A stretch of DNA of 64,000 nucleotides from Catellatospora sp. TT07R-123 (lineage in GTDB: Bacteria > Actinomycetota > Actinomycetes > Mycobacteriales > Micromonosporaceae), in assembly GCF_018327705.1 (NCBI RefSeq), contig NZ_BNEM01000002.1:1612001-1676000 (forward strand). Direction: 5' to 3'. Shown piece by piece: positions 29,526 to 37,467 of the stretch. How positions within the stretch are numbered: position 1 is the stretch's first letter; the number at the start of each line of letters is the position of its first letter. The position numbers and the translations under genes are program-made. Under the pieces are notes generated by a model. It saw only the letters and a list, made by a program, of their open reading frames with translations. It was not told where the DNA came from and made no database searches.

Positions 29526-30396
29526 CCTGCGCCTGCGCGCGGTCATGCCGGCCCAGCCCAAGGTCGTGTACGAGGCACTGACCGACCCGGCCGCGCTGCG
29601 CGTGTGGCTGGCCGAGCACGCCGAGGTCGACCTGCCCGGCCGGTACGAGTTCTGGGGCCGGTTCACGCCCGACGGCGCCGAGCCGCACCAGCGCGTGCTG
29701 CATGTGGACGAGCGCACCCTCCGGTTCGCCTGGACCGTCGACGGGGTCGAGTCCACGGTGCAGATCGAGCTGGCCGAGGACGAGGACGGCACGCTGTTGA
29801 CGCTGAGCCAGAGCGACCTGCCGAGTTTCGCGGAGGTGATCGCCGACACGGCCGGTGCCCGCGGCGCGCTCCAGACGTTCTGGACGCTGTCGATCGCCAA
29901 CCTGGCCGACTACCTGGACGGCCGGGAGCTGACGCCCCAGTGCGACTTCACGTCCAGCGAGCTGCGGGCGTCCATGGTGATCGACGCGTCGCCGGACGAG
30001 GTCTTCGCCTCGATGACCACATCGGAGCTTTTCAGCCGCTGGTCGGGCGTGCACGTCGACATCGAGCCCCACGTGGGCGGCCGGTTCGCGATGGGCGGGT
30101 TCGACCTGGACCCCAGCGGGGCGCGGTTCGTCGAGTTCGAGCCGGGCCGCAAGGCGACGCTGCGGTTCGCCGACGGCATGATCGACAGCTGGGAGCTGGC
30201 GGACTCGGACGGCAAGACCCGGCTCACCGTGGTGCAGAGCGGGTTCGACCCCGCCAACCCGCCGTACCCGGGCTGGGCCGGCTGGCTGGGCGGCCTGGCC
30301 GCGCTGCGCCGCTACCACGAGCTCCCGCAGTGGCGCTCGATCTGGCTTCAGATCGAGAGCGCCGGGGTCCCCGAGGGCATGTTCAGCATGGAGTAG
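29512..30396 (+). CDS. Double SRPBCC (AHSA1-like) domain protein
   Basis: A 294-residue cytoplasmic protein with two START-like domains. Domain 1 has VYEALTDPAALRVWLAEHAEVDLPGRYEFWG; domain 2 has IDASPDEVFASMTTSELFSRWSGVHVDIEPHVGGRFAMGG. Both keep the WxG and GGRFxxG patterns of the AHSA1 branch, which binds hydrophobic ligands or partner proteins. It overlaps the regulator gene by 14 bases and is followed by a strong terminator, so the two form a complete operon. Confidence 0.9.
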   Translation: MTESDLRLRAVMPAQPKVVYEALTDPAALRVWLAEHAEVDLPGRYEFWGRFTPDGAEPHQRVLHVDERTLRFAWTVDGVESTVQIELAEDEDGTLLTLSQSDLPSFAEVIADTAGARGALQTFWTLSIANLADYLDGRELTPQCDFTSSELRASMVIDASPDEVFASMTTSELFSRWSGVHVDIEPHVGGRFAMGGFDLDPSGARFVEFEPGRKATLRFADGMIDSWELADSDGKTRLTVVQSGFDPANPPYPGWAGWLGGLAALRRYHELPQWRSIWLQIESAGVPEGMFSME

Positions 30397-30402
30397 CGCG
30401 AG

Positions 30403-30432
30403 CGGGGCCCCGGAACGCGCTCCGGGGCCCCG
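30403..30432. terminator. Intrinsic terminator
   Basis: CGGGGCCCCGGA (30403-30414) and TCCGGGGCCCCG (30421-30432) form a perfect 12-bp stem with the loop ACGCGC, then ACTTTC. It separates the convergent SRPBCC and cyclase genes. Confidence 0.8.
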
Positions 30433-30441
30433 ACTTTCAGG

Positions 30442-31353
30442 TCACGGGACCAGGGCGTAGGCGCGGACGGAGAAGGTGCCCAGGCCGCTGATGCGCAGCG
30501 GGGCCGCGTGCAGGCGGGCGCCGGTCAGCGGGAGCTGGTCCAGCCCGGTGAGGTGCTCGACGATCGGGATGCCGGCTTCGAGCAGGAGCGAGTGGACCGG
30601 GCGCTCCCCCGCCGGGACGATCTCGTCGATGTTGACCGAGTCGATGCCGACCAGGGCCGCACCCGCCTGGACCAGGTATTCGGCGGCTTCACGGGTCAGG
30701 TACGGGGCGTCGGTGCCGTACGCGTCGGTGCCGAAGTGGCGGTCCCAGCCTGTGTGGACCAGCACCGCCCGGCCCGCGACGTCCAGCGGCGCGAACGCCA
30801 GCGGGCCGACGCCGCGCTCGGTGGACCCGGTGACCCGGGCGACGGCGACCGGCAGGTCGACGAAGGCCGACAGGGGCAGGTCGGCCAGGTCGGGGCCGTC
30901 GGCGTACCGGTGGAAGGGGCTGTCGACGTAGGTGCCGGTGTTGGTCACCATGTCGACGTGGCCGATGACGAACTCGGTGCCGGGCGCGTAGTGCGACCGG
31001 GAGTCGGCCCGGCTCAGGTGGTCGGACAGGCGCGGGCCGGGCAGTCCGGGATAGGTGACGACGCCGTCGCTGAGCACGTGGTTGAGTTCGACCAGCCGCG
31101 TCGGGGCGCTCGGCGCGGCGGCGGTGTCCGACGGGCCGCCGCGCGAGCCCTTGTGCGGCTCGGTGAGGATCTCGACGTCGCGCAGGTCGACCCGCTCCAC
31201 CATGAGCAGGCCCAGGTGCCGCGTGAACAGGGCGGCGATTTCGGCGTCGGTGATGGTGCCGGACGGGATGTCCAGCCGGAACCCCTGCGCCTGCAACCCG
31301 CCCCCGTTGGCGAAGGTCACGTCGGCGTCGAAGCTCACCCGATACTCGATCAT
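30442..31353 (-). CDS. Cyclase / kynurenine formamidase-like protein with N-terminal extension
   Basis: A 303-residue protein. Residues about 80-303 form the metal-dependent cyclase fold (LNHVLSDGVVTYPGLPGP, VDMVTNTGTYVDSPFHRYADG, GRAVLVHTGWDRH). In the classical HxGTHxDxPxH motif the first His is Asn and the second is Tyr, so metal binding differs from kynurenine formamidase; this variant is known as a subfamily. The first 75 residues (MIEYRVSFDADVTFANGGG to EILTEPHKG) are an extra small domain. CACAAT lies six bases before the ATG, suggesting a leaderless mRNA. Confidence 0.83.
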   Translation of the reverse strand: MIEYRVSFDADVTFANGGGLQAQGFRLDIPSGTITDAEIAALFTRHLGLLMVERVDLRDVEILTEPHKGSRGGPSDTAAAPSAPTRLVELNHVLSDGVVTYPGLPGPRLSDHLSRADSRSHYAPGTEFVIGHVDMVTNTGTYVDSPFHRYADGPDLADLPLSAFVDLPVAVARVTGSTERGVGPLAFAPLDVAGRAVLVHTGWDRHFGTDAYGTDAPYLTREAAEYLVQAGAALVGIDSVNIDEIVPAGERPVHSLLLEAGIPIVEHLTGLDQLPLTGARLHAAPLRISGLGTFSVRAYALVP

Positions 31354-31410
31354 GCGCGCATTGTGCCGCAGCCCCGGCCCAGCTCAGCCGGACGGGGCCG
31401 CCCCGATGCC

Positions 31411-31725
31411 TCAGGTGAGATACGGGGTCACCCCGGTCACGTCGAAGATCCGGCGCACGAACGGTGCCGGGTCGACGCATTTGAAGCCGACGCCGCGCCC
31501 GTCGGCGTACTGGCGCACCCGCAGCAGCGCGGTGATGCCGGTCGAGTCGAGGAACAGCGTCTGCGACAGGTCGAGTTCGAGCAGGCGGCAGCCGGTGGTG
31601 TCGATCGCGGTGGTCAGCCAGCCGGCGAGGTCCTCGGTCACGGCCATGTCGATGTCGCCGACCAGCTCGACCCGGCACACGTCACCGTGGACCACGGTCG
31701 TATGGGTAACCCGATCGTCGGCCAC
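31411..31725 (-). CDS. STAS-domain anti-sigma factor antagonist
   Basis: A 104-residue RsbV/SpoIIAA-like protein. The STAS core is ELVGDIDMAVTEDLAGWL and LELDLSQTLFLDSTGITALLRV, with the phospho-acceptor Ser in LDSTGITAL intact. It would bind an RsbW-type kinase and release a sigma factor when unphosphorylated. The GTG at 31725 has GGAGGT in good position; a GTG at 31731 overlaps that site. Several anti-sigma pathway proteins lie elsewhere in the window but none next to it. Confidence 0.87.
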   Translation of the reverse strand: MADDRVTHTTVVHGDVCRVELVGDIDMAVTEDLAGWLTTAIDTTGCRLLELDLSQTLFLDSTGITALLRVRQYADGRGVGFKCVDPAPFVRRIFDVTGVTPYLT

Positions 31726-31842
31726 GGCCACCTCCCTCCTGTGTCGCGTACCCCTGTCCCGAGGGTGGCAAACCGCGAAACCGGCAGGTCAAGGCCACAG
31801 TAGCGCGGTGGGCGATACACGCGTGCGGTGGTGCGCAGAACA

Positions 31843-31861
31843 GCGGGCGGGTATCGCCCGC
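31843..31861 (-). terminator. Terminator hairpin after the LysE gene
   Basis: GCGGGCG (31843-31849) and CGCCCGC (31855-31861) form a 7-bp stem directly beyond the LysE stop codon on the minus strand. The region from 31732 to 31842 shows nothing else. Confidence 0.5.
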
Positions 31862-31865
31862 CGCT

Positions 31866-32465
31866 TCACACCGCGGCGCGTACCCCCAGACCGATCAGGA
31901 CGACCGCGGCCAGGCGGCGGGTCACGGCGGCCAGGCCGCTGACGGCCAGGGCCCGCCGGGCCCGGCGCAGCAGCGCGGTCCAGCCGCCCAGCCACGCCAC
32001 CATGAGCAGTGCGTGCGCCGTGGCCAGGGTGAACACCTGCGCGGCCAGGGACCGGCGCGGGTCGACGAACTGCGGCACCAGGGTGAGGTAGATCGAGGCG
32101 GCCTTCGGGTTGAGCACGTTGCCCAGCAGCGCCTGCCAGTAGGCGGAACGCTGCCGGTCGATCCGGGCACCGGTGCCGGGGCGCGGGCCGCGCCAGGTCA
32201 GGACCCCGAGCACCACCAGGTACGCCGCACCGGCGAGCCGTACCGCGGTGAACAGCCTGCTGGAGTGCATGACCAGCGCGGACAGGCCCGCGACGGCGAG
32301 TGCCGCGTGCACGTACAGCCCGGTGAGGGTGCCCAGCACCACGGGGGCGGCGTGCCTGGCCCCGCCGGCGGTGACCCGCTGGGTGAGCAGGGCCAGGCTG
32401 GCGCCCGGGGTGGCGACCAGCGGCAGCACGGCCAGCAGGAACCCGGCCACGGCCTGCGGCGCCAT
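31866..32465 (-). CDS. LysE/RhtB family exporter
   Basis: A 199-residue inner-membrane exporter of amino acids or similar small molecules. The N-terminal signature is FLLAVLPLVATPGASLALLTQRVTAGG; other helices include LGTLTGLYVHAALAVAGLSAL, AYLVVLGVLTW and AHALLMVAWLGGWTALL, six in total. The central GNVLNPKAASIYLTLVPQF motif is diagnostic. Start ATG lies just after the phosphoesterase stop (three-base step), so the two genes form an operon. Confidence 0.9.
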   Translation of the reverse strand: MAPQAVAGFLLAVLPLVATPGASLALLTQRVTAGGARHAAPVVLGTLTGLYVHAALAVAGLSALVMHSSRLFTAVRLAGAAYLVVLGVLTWRGPRPGTGARIDRQRSAYWQALLGNVLNPKAASIYLTLVPQFVDPRRSLAAQVFTLATAHALLMVAWLGGWTALLRRARRALAVSGLAAVTRRLAAVVLIGLGVRAAV

Positions 32466-32467
32466 GT

Positions 32468-33205
32468 TCAGCGCACGACCCGGAAGTGGGTGATCAGGCT
32501 GCCGTCGTCGTCGAGCACGTGGTAGGCCAGCGCGGGCGGGGCGTCCAGGTCGGCGAGGCCCTCGCCCTCCCAGGGCAGGCGCAGGGTCCAGGTGATCGCG
32601 GGGGCGACCAGCAGCGGCCGCCGGGCGAAGGTGGAGGCGGCGGCGGTGTGGGAGTGACCGGTGAGCACGGCCACCACGTGCGGGTGGGCGTCGAGCAGGT
32701 CGGCGAGGTCCTGCTGCCGTTGCAGGCCGATGCTGTCGGGCAGCGGGTGGTGCATGCGGACCGGCGGGTGGTGGAAGGCGAGGAAGGCCGGGACGTCGTG
32801 CAGCTCGCTCAGGGTGCGGTCGATCCAGGCCACGGTGTCCGGGTCGAGCAGTCCCTCATCGCGGCCGGGGATGCTGGAGTCGCACATGAGCACGGCGGCG
32901 CCGCCGACGCGGTGGACGGAGTTGACCGGGCTGCCGTCTTCGGGCAGGCCGAGCAGGCCTTTGCGCAGCGGCCCGCGCGCGTCGTGGTTGCCGGGGGCGA
33001 GCAGCACCGGGAACGGCGCGGCCAGGATGCGGGCGGCCTCCTCGTACTCGCTGATCTCGCCGTGGTCGGCGATGTCCCCGGTGACGACGACGGCGTCGAC
33101 GGGCCGGGGCAGGTTGCGCAGGTGGTCCATGACGCGCAGGGCGCGTTCGGTGGCGCGCTGGGTGCCGTCCAGATGCAGGTCGCTGATGTGGGCGAGCAGC
33201 AGCAT
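32468..33205 (-). CDS. Metallophosphoesterase (CpdA-like)
   Basis: A 245-residue dinuclear-metal phosphoesterase, similar to class III cyclic-nucleotide phosphodiesterases. All signature motifs are present: ISDLHLDG, VVTGDIADHG, LAPGNHDARG, AFHHPPV and LTGHSHTAA. The true substrate (cAMP, other cyclic nucleotides or phospholipid head groups) cannot be set from sequence. ATG at 33205 follows GGAGGG. It is divergent from the CGNR regulator, with CTAACG/CGTTAG half sites in the gap. Confidence 0.9.
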   Translation of the reverse strand: MLLLAHISDLHLDGTQRATERALRVMDHLRNLPRPVDAVVVTGDIADHGEISEYEEAARILAAPFPVLLAPGNHDARGPLRKGLLGLPEDGSPVNSVHRVGGAAVLMCDSSIPGRDEGLLDPDTVAWIDRTLSELHDVPAFLAFHHPPVRMHHPLPDSIGLQRQQDLADLLDAHPHVVAVLTGHSHTAAASTFARRPLLVAPAITWTLRLPWEGEGLADLDAPPALAYHVLDDDGSLITHFRVVR

Positions 33206-33281
33206 GGTTCTCCCTCGGAGGTGAGCCGACTAACGCTAAAAGTTCATCCAGCCGTTAGGCACGGTAACGTATCCTGGACCG

Positions 33282-33875
33282 GTGATCAACCTGGCTCTCG
33301 ACCTGGCGAGCACGATCCGCCACGACGGCAACGGCGGTGTGGCCGACGACCTCGCCGCCCCGGCCGGGCTGACCACCTGGGTACGCGACCGCGCCGACGC
33401 GCTCGGCCCCTGGGCGGCCGCGTTCACCGCCGACTCCCGCGCCCTCGCCGACGTCACCTCCCTGCGGGCCGGGGTGCGGGCGCTGTTCGCCCGCGCGGTA
33501 CGGCCCGCGCCGCCCAGCCGCGCCGACGCCGACCGGCTGCTGCCGCTGCCCGAGGCCCTGACCCGGGTCAACGACGCGGCCGCACAGGTGCCGACCACGC
33601 CCCGGCTGACCTGGGCCGAGCAGGGCGAACCGGCCGCGCGGCCCGAACACGGCACGGCCGCGCCCGCGACCCTGCTGACCGCCGCGCTGGCCCGTGCCAC
33701 GATCGACTTCCTGACCGGCCCCGACCGGGCCGACCTGCGTTCGTGCACCGCCCCGCGCTGCGTGCGCTACTTCGTCAAAGGCCACGGGCGGCAGGAGTTC
33801 TGCAAGCCGTCATGCAGCAACCGGGCCCGGGTCGCCCGCCACTACCAGCGCCAGCACGAGAACCAGGCGGGCTGA
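33282..33875 (+). CDS. CGNR zinc-finger (ABATE domain) regulator
   Basis: A 197-residue regulator. The N-terminal ABATE domain (LALDLASTIRHDGNGGVADDL) is followed by a C-terminal CGNR zinc finger with CTAPRCVRYFVKGHGRQEFCKPSCSNRARVARHY, where CxxxxC and CxxxC hold the metal; the CGNR box reads CSNR here. The family is thought to act in stress-responsive transcription. The GTG at 33282 is six bases after TATCCT, suggesting a leaderless mRNA. Confidence 0.88.
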   Translation: MINLALDLASTIRHDGNGGVADDLAAPAGLTTWVRDRADALGPWAAAFTADSRALADVTSLRAGVRALFARAVRPAPPSRADADRLLPLPEALTRVNDAAAQVPTTPRLTWAEQGEPAARPEHGTAAPATLLTAALARATIDFLTGPDRADLRSCTAPRCVRYFVKGHGRQEFCKPSCSNRARVARHYQRQHENQAG

Positions 33876-33879
33876 GGAT

Positions 33880-34728
33880 TCACTCCTTGCTGGCGCCCTC
33901 GGCCGCGCCGCGGACGAAGTAGCGCTGCAACGCGAAGAAGATGACCGCCACCGGGATGGTGGCCAGCAGGGCGGCACCGAGCTTGAGCGGATACTGCGTG
34001 CCCGCGCCGAGCGAGCCGGTGACCAGGTTCGCCACGCCCCGGGGCAGCGTGTACAGCCGGGGCTCCTGCACCGCCACCAGGGTGTGCGGGAACTCGTTCC
34101 AGGAACTCTGGAACGACAGGATCGTCAGCGTGATCAGGGCGGGCCGGGCCATCGGCAGCACGACCGACCAGAAGACGCGGAACGTGCCCGCCCCGTCGAT
34201 GCGGGCGGCCTCCTCGATGCTCGCCGGCACGGACCGGAAGAACTGCCGCATGATGAACACCCCGGCCGCGTCGGCGAGCACCGGCAGCACCAGCGCGGCG
34301 TACGTGTCGTAGATGCCGAGCCCGGTGAGCACCAGGAACTTCGGGATCAGCAACACGACGCCGGGCACCGCCATCACCGCGACGATCAGCGCGCCGACCG
34401 CGCCGCGGCCGCGGAAGTCCAGCCGGGCCAGGGCATACCCGGCCAGGGAGTCCAGGAACACCCGGCCCGCGGTGACCAGCAGGGTGACCAGCACCGAGTT
34501 GGCCAGCCAGAGCGGGAATTCGGTGCTGTCGAAGATCTGGGCGAACGCCGCGGTGGTGAACGGGTGCGGGATCGGCGACAGCGGGTGGGCGGCGGCGTCC
34601 GGTTCGGTCTTGAACGAGTTGGCCGCCTGGATGACGAACGGATACACGAAGACCAGCGAGAAGAAGCCCAGCACGAGGTAGCTGAGCACGGTGCCGGCGA
34701 TCGCGCGCGGGCTGCGGGCGCGGCTCAC
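33880..34728 (-). CDS. ABC sugar importer permease (MalG-like)
   Basis: A 282-residue membrane permease of the carbohydrate ABC importer type. Six helices begin with TVLSYLVLGFFSLVFVYPFVIQAANSF; the EAA loop that contacts the ATPase is EEAARIDGAGTFRVFWSVVLPMARPAL. The GTG start overlaps the stop of the partner permease gene (GTGA). No ATPase gene is nearby; actinobacterial sugar importers often share the MsiK ATPase encoded elsewhere (family knowledge). Confidence 0.93.
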   Translation of the reverse strand: MSRARSPRAIAGTVLSYLVLGFFSLVFVYPFVIQAANSFKTEPDAAAHPLSPIPHPFTTAAFAQIFDSTEFPLWLANSVLVTLLVTAGRVFLDSLAGYALARLDFRGRGAVGALIVAVMAVPGVVLLIPKFLVLTGLGIYDTYAALVLPVLADAAGVFIMRQFFRSVPASIEEAARIDGAGTFRVFWSVVLPMARPALITLTILSFQSSWNEFPHTLVAVQEPRLYTLPRGVANLVTGSLGAGTQYPLKLGAALLATIPVAVIFFALQRYFVRGAAEGASKE

Positions 34729-35768
34729 GGCTCGTCCCGGTCGCGCATGATCCAGTGCTGGACCAGCGTCATCACCACGATGATCAGGAAGAGGACGAAC
34801 GAGATGGCGGCGCCTGAGCCGTACTCGAAGTCGCGGAAGGCGGTGCGGTAGGACAGGAACGCCGGGGTCAGCGTGGTGCCCGCCGGGTTGCCCTGGCTCA
34901 TCACGTAGATCTGGTCGAAGACCTGCCAGGTGCCGATCAGTCCCAGCGTGACCACCAGGAACGTGGCCGGTCTCAGCATCGGCAGGGTCACGTGCACCAG
35001 CCGCTGCCAGGCGTTCGCGCCGTCGACCAGGCTCGCCTCCTCGACCTGGACCGGGATGTCCTGCAGCGCGGCGATGTAGATCAGCATGAAGGTGCCGCTG
35101 GTGGTCCAGACGGCGAGCGCGATGATGGTGGCCATCGCGACGCTGGGCCCGGACAGCCACTCCCACCAGGACAGCCCGAACGGGCCCGACGAGGTGAGCG
35201 CCTGCGGCGGGTGCGCCGGGTCGACCAGGCCGAGGCCGCCCAGGGCCAGGTGCAGCAGCCCGCGCGGGTCGGTGAACCAGGCCGGGCCGTTGATCCCGAG
35301 GTACGCCAGCAGCGCGTTCACCGCGCCGGAGTTGGCGAACAGGAACAGGAACACCACGCTGATCGCCACGGAGCTGGTGACCGACGGGAAGTAGAAGGCG
35401 GTCCGGAAGAACGACCTGCCGCGCAGCCCGCGCCGGTTGACCACCAGCGCCAGGGCCAGGGCCAGGGCGGTCTGGGCCGGCACCGCGAAGGCCACGTAGT
35501 ACAGGTTGTTGCGGATGCTGACCATGAAGGTCTCGCGGGCCAGCCCTTCCTGCGTGAACAGGTCGGTGTAGTTGGACAGGCCGACGAACGGCACCCCGGA
35601 CGCGAACGGGCTGCCCTGCCCGTTCCAGCCGGTCAGGCTCACCCACAGCGCCATGCCGATGGGAAGCACCAGGAACAGGCCCAGGATGGCCAGGACCGGC
35701 GCGGTGAACAGCCAGCCCGCCGCGGCCTCGTTGCCCCTGGTGCCGCTGCGGCGGCGTGCGGCGCGCAT
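34725..35768 (-). CDS. ABC sugar importer permease (MalF-like)
   Basis: A 347-residue membrane permease. The first helix is AGWLFTAPVLAILGLFLVLPIGMALW; the EAA loop is VEEASLVDGANAWQRLVHVTLPMLRP. Compared with typical 300-residue MalF-like proteins it has an insertion of about 50 residues (PAWFTDPRGLLHLALGG to LSWWEWLSG) between membrane helices, probably a periplasmic-side loop. It lies one base after the binding-protein stop codon and four bases overlap the next permease. Confidence 0.93.
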   Translation of the reverse strand: MRAARRRSGTRGNEAAAGWLFTAPVLAILGLFLVLPIGMALWVSLTGWNGQGSPFASGVPFVGLSNYTDLFTQEGLARETFMVSIRNNLYYVAFAVPAQTALALALALVVNRRGLRGRSFFRTAFYFPSVTSSVAISVVFLFLFANSGAVNALLAYLGINGPAWFTDPRGLLHLALGGLGLVDPAHPPQALTSSGPFGLSWWEWLSGPSVAMATIIALAVWTTSGTFMLIYIAALQDIPVQVEEASLVDGANAWQRLVHVTLPMLRPATFLVVTLGLIGTWQVFDQIYVMSQGNPAGTTLTPAFLSYRTAFRDFEYGSGAAISFVLFLIIVVMTLVQHWIMRDRDEP

Positions 35769-35769
35769 G

Positions 35770-37005
35770 TCAGCCCGGGAGTACGGCGGTGAGGTTGCGC
35801 TGGAGGCGGGCCAGGATCACGGCGGGGTCGGCCGCGGCGAGATCCTGGAGCCGACTGTCGAAGTCGGCCAGCACGCGGCTGAGCCTGGGCGCGTTGACCG
35901 GGCCGCGGGCGTGGTCGGCCCCGGCCAGGAACGCGGCGTCGGCCGGGAACCGCCGCAGGTAGCGGTCGCGGGCGCTGCGCAGCGAGGGCATCACGCCGTA
36001 CGCGTCGGCGAAGGCGAGCTGCTGGTCGGCGGCGGTCATCGCCTCGACGAACGAGACCGCCTGGGCCTGGAACGGGCTGCGGGCGGCGACACCCCAGCAC
36101 GTGGTCGACAGCAGGGTGCCCGGACCGGCGGGCCCGGCGGGCAGCTCGTGCACGGAGTACGCGACGCCGGGATAGTCCTTGGCCAGGGCGCCCTTGATCC
36201 AGTTGCCCTCGACGGTCATCACGGCGGTGCCGCGGCCGAAGGCCTCGCCCGCCCAGCCCGCGTCGACCTGCTTGGGGTAGGCGGCCAGCCCGGACCGCAG
36301 CAGGTCCTGCACGTACCGCAGCGCCCGCAGGTTCTGCGGGCTGTCCGCGATGGCCTGCCTGCCGTCGGGGCTGACCAGCCAGCCGCCGGACTGCACCATG
36401 AACGCGCCGATGCGGTCGAAGGTGTCGCCGAGCACCAGCGGAGCGAGCCCCGCCGCGCGCAGCCGGACGGCGGCCGCGCGCAGGCCGTCCCAGTCCCGCG
36501 GCACGTCGGCGGCGGTCAGCCCGGCCTGCCGCCACAGCCCGTCGTTGATCTCCAGAGCCAGGGTCGCGAAGTCCTTCGGCGCGCAGTAGAACCTGCCGTC
36601 GCGGGTGAAGGCGGCGCGCAGGCTGTCGTAGAAGTCGGCCGCCTGCGGCAGGTGCTCGGCGTACGGCTCCAGCGCGCCGATGCTGGCGTAATCGGCGAAG
36701 CGGGCGGCGTCGACGTAGAACACGTCCGGCGGCGAGCCCCCCGCGAACGCCTGGCCGAGCTGCTGCTGCAGGTCCTGCGCGGGAATCACGGTGGCCGTGT
36801 TGCCGGTGGCCGCGGCCCAGGCCGCCGCGGCGTCGGTGACCGCCTTCGTCTCGGCCGAGCCGGACGAGCCGATGAGGATCCGCAGCCGCGCCGGGCCGGA
36901 CTGCTGCGCGACGGGGCCGCTGCCGTGGTCGCCGCAGGCCGCGAGCGCGAACAGCGCCCCGCAGGCCGCGACCAGCAGAGCCGCGCGCAGTTTCACCGGT
37001 ATCAA
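35770..37005 (-). CDS. ABC importer solute-binding lipoprotein
   Basis: A 411-residue extracellular sugar-binding lipoprotein. The signal peptide ends in the lipobox ALAACGDHG; the mature part has the family 1 pattern ILIGSSGSAETKAVTDAAAAW, GGSPPDVFYVDAARFADYAS and GRGTAVMTVEGNWIKGAL. Ligand is probably an oligosaccharide. Start is uncertain: TTG at 37005 is 12 bases after GGAGG, and GTG at 36996 is the next choice. It heads a three-gene operon (binding protein, then two permeases). Confidence 0.88.
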   Translation of the reverse strand: MIPVKLRAALLVAACGALFALAACGDHGSGPVAQQSGPARLRILIGSSGSAETKAVTDAAAAWAAATGNTATVIPAQDLQQQLGQAFAGGSPPDVFYVDAARFADYASIGALEPYAEHLPQAADFYDSLRAAFTRDGRFYCAPKDFATLALEINDGLWRQAGLTAADVPRDWDGLRAAAVRLRAAGLAPLVLGDTFDRIGAFMVQSGGWLVSPDGRQAIADSPQNLRALRYVQDLLRSGLAAYPKQVDAGWAGEAFGRGTAVMTVEGNWIKGALAKDYPGVAYSVHELPAGPAGPGTLLSTTCWGVAARSPFQAQAVSFVEAMTAADQQLAFADAYGVMPSLRSARDRYLRRFPADAAFLAGADHARGPVNAPRLSRVLADFDSRLQDLAAADPAVILARLQRNLTAVLPG

Positions 37006-37097
37006 GACGGTTGCACACCTCCGCTGTTGATATAGCACGTTTGATGTACGCGGCACGGGCGACTCGGGCACGCCGAGCCGGCTGGCATGATCCGGCC

Positions 37098-37454
37098 ATG
37101 GACCAGCAGACGGCCTCGGCGTTCGCCGAGCGGTGGATCGCCCTGTGGAACTCACGTGATCTCGAAGGTGTGCTCGAACTCTTCGCCGACGACGCTGTCT
37201 TCAGCTCGCCGACCGCCGCGCGGCTGGGCCACGGCGCCGGCGGCGTCGTGCGGGGCAAGGAAGCCCTGCGCGCCTACTGGTCCGACGCGCTGAGCCACAA
37301 CCCCGAGCTGCACTTCGACCTTCTCGGCGTCTACGTCGGCACCACCGCGCTCGTGATCAACTTCCGCCGCCAGACCGGCGTGCGGGCCAACGAGGTGCTC
37401 GTCTTCGACGGCCCCCTGATCGTCGAAGGGCACGCGACGCACGTCACCACGTAG
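37098..37454 (+). CDS. SnoaL-like (NTF2-fold) protein
   Basis: A 118-residue cone-shaped NTF2-like protein: FAERWIALWNSRDLEGVLELFADDAVFSSP is the typical start, followed by GKEALRAYWSDAL and a beta-sheet (LALVINFRRQ-like strand). The family includes polyketide cyclases, isomerases and ligand binders; function is not deducible. CATGAT lies six bases before the ATG. It diverges from the ABC importer operon and converges on the LuxR gene. Confidence 0.82.
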   Translation: MDQQTASAFAERWIALWNSRDLEGVLELFADDAVFSSPTAARLGHGAGGVVRGKEALRAYWSDALSHNPELHFDLLGVYVGTTALVINFRRQTGVRANEVLVFDGPLIVEGHATHVTT

Positions 37455-37467
37455 CCGCCCGCGGAGG

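Noticed and set aside
33880-35646. A single 588-codon frame covering both ABC permeases
   Set aside because: The upstream part is out of frame with the MalF-like gene; the GTGA overlap at 34725-34728 shows two separate permease genes.
36996-37098. LacI-type operator between the ABC importer and SnoaL genes
   Set aside because: The AT-rich stretch around 37025-37050 suggests a regulatory site, but no clear inverted repeat could be defined.
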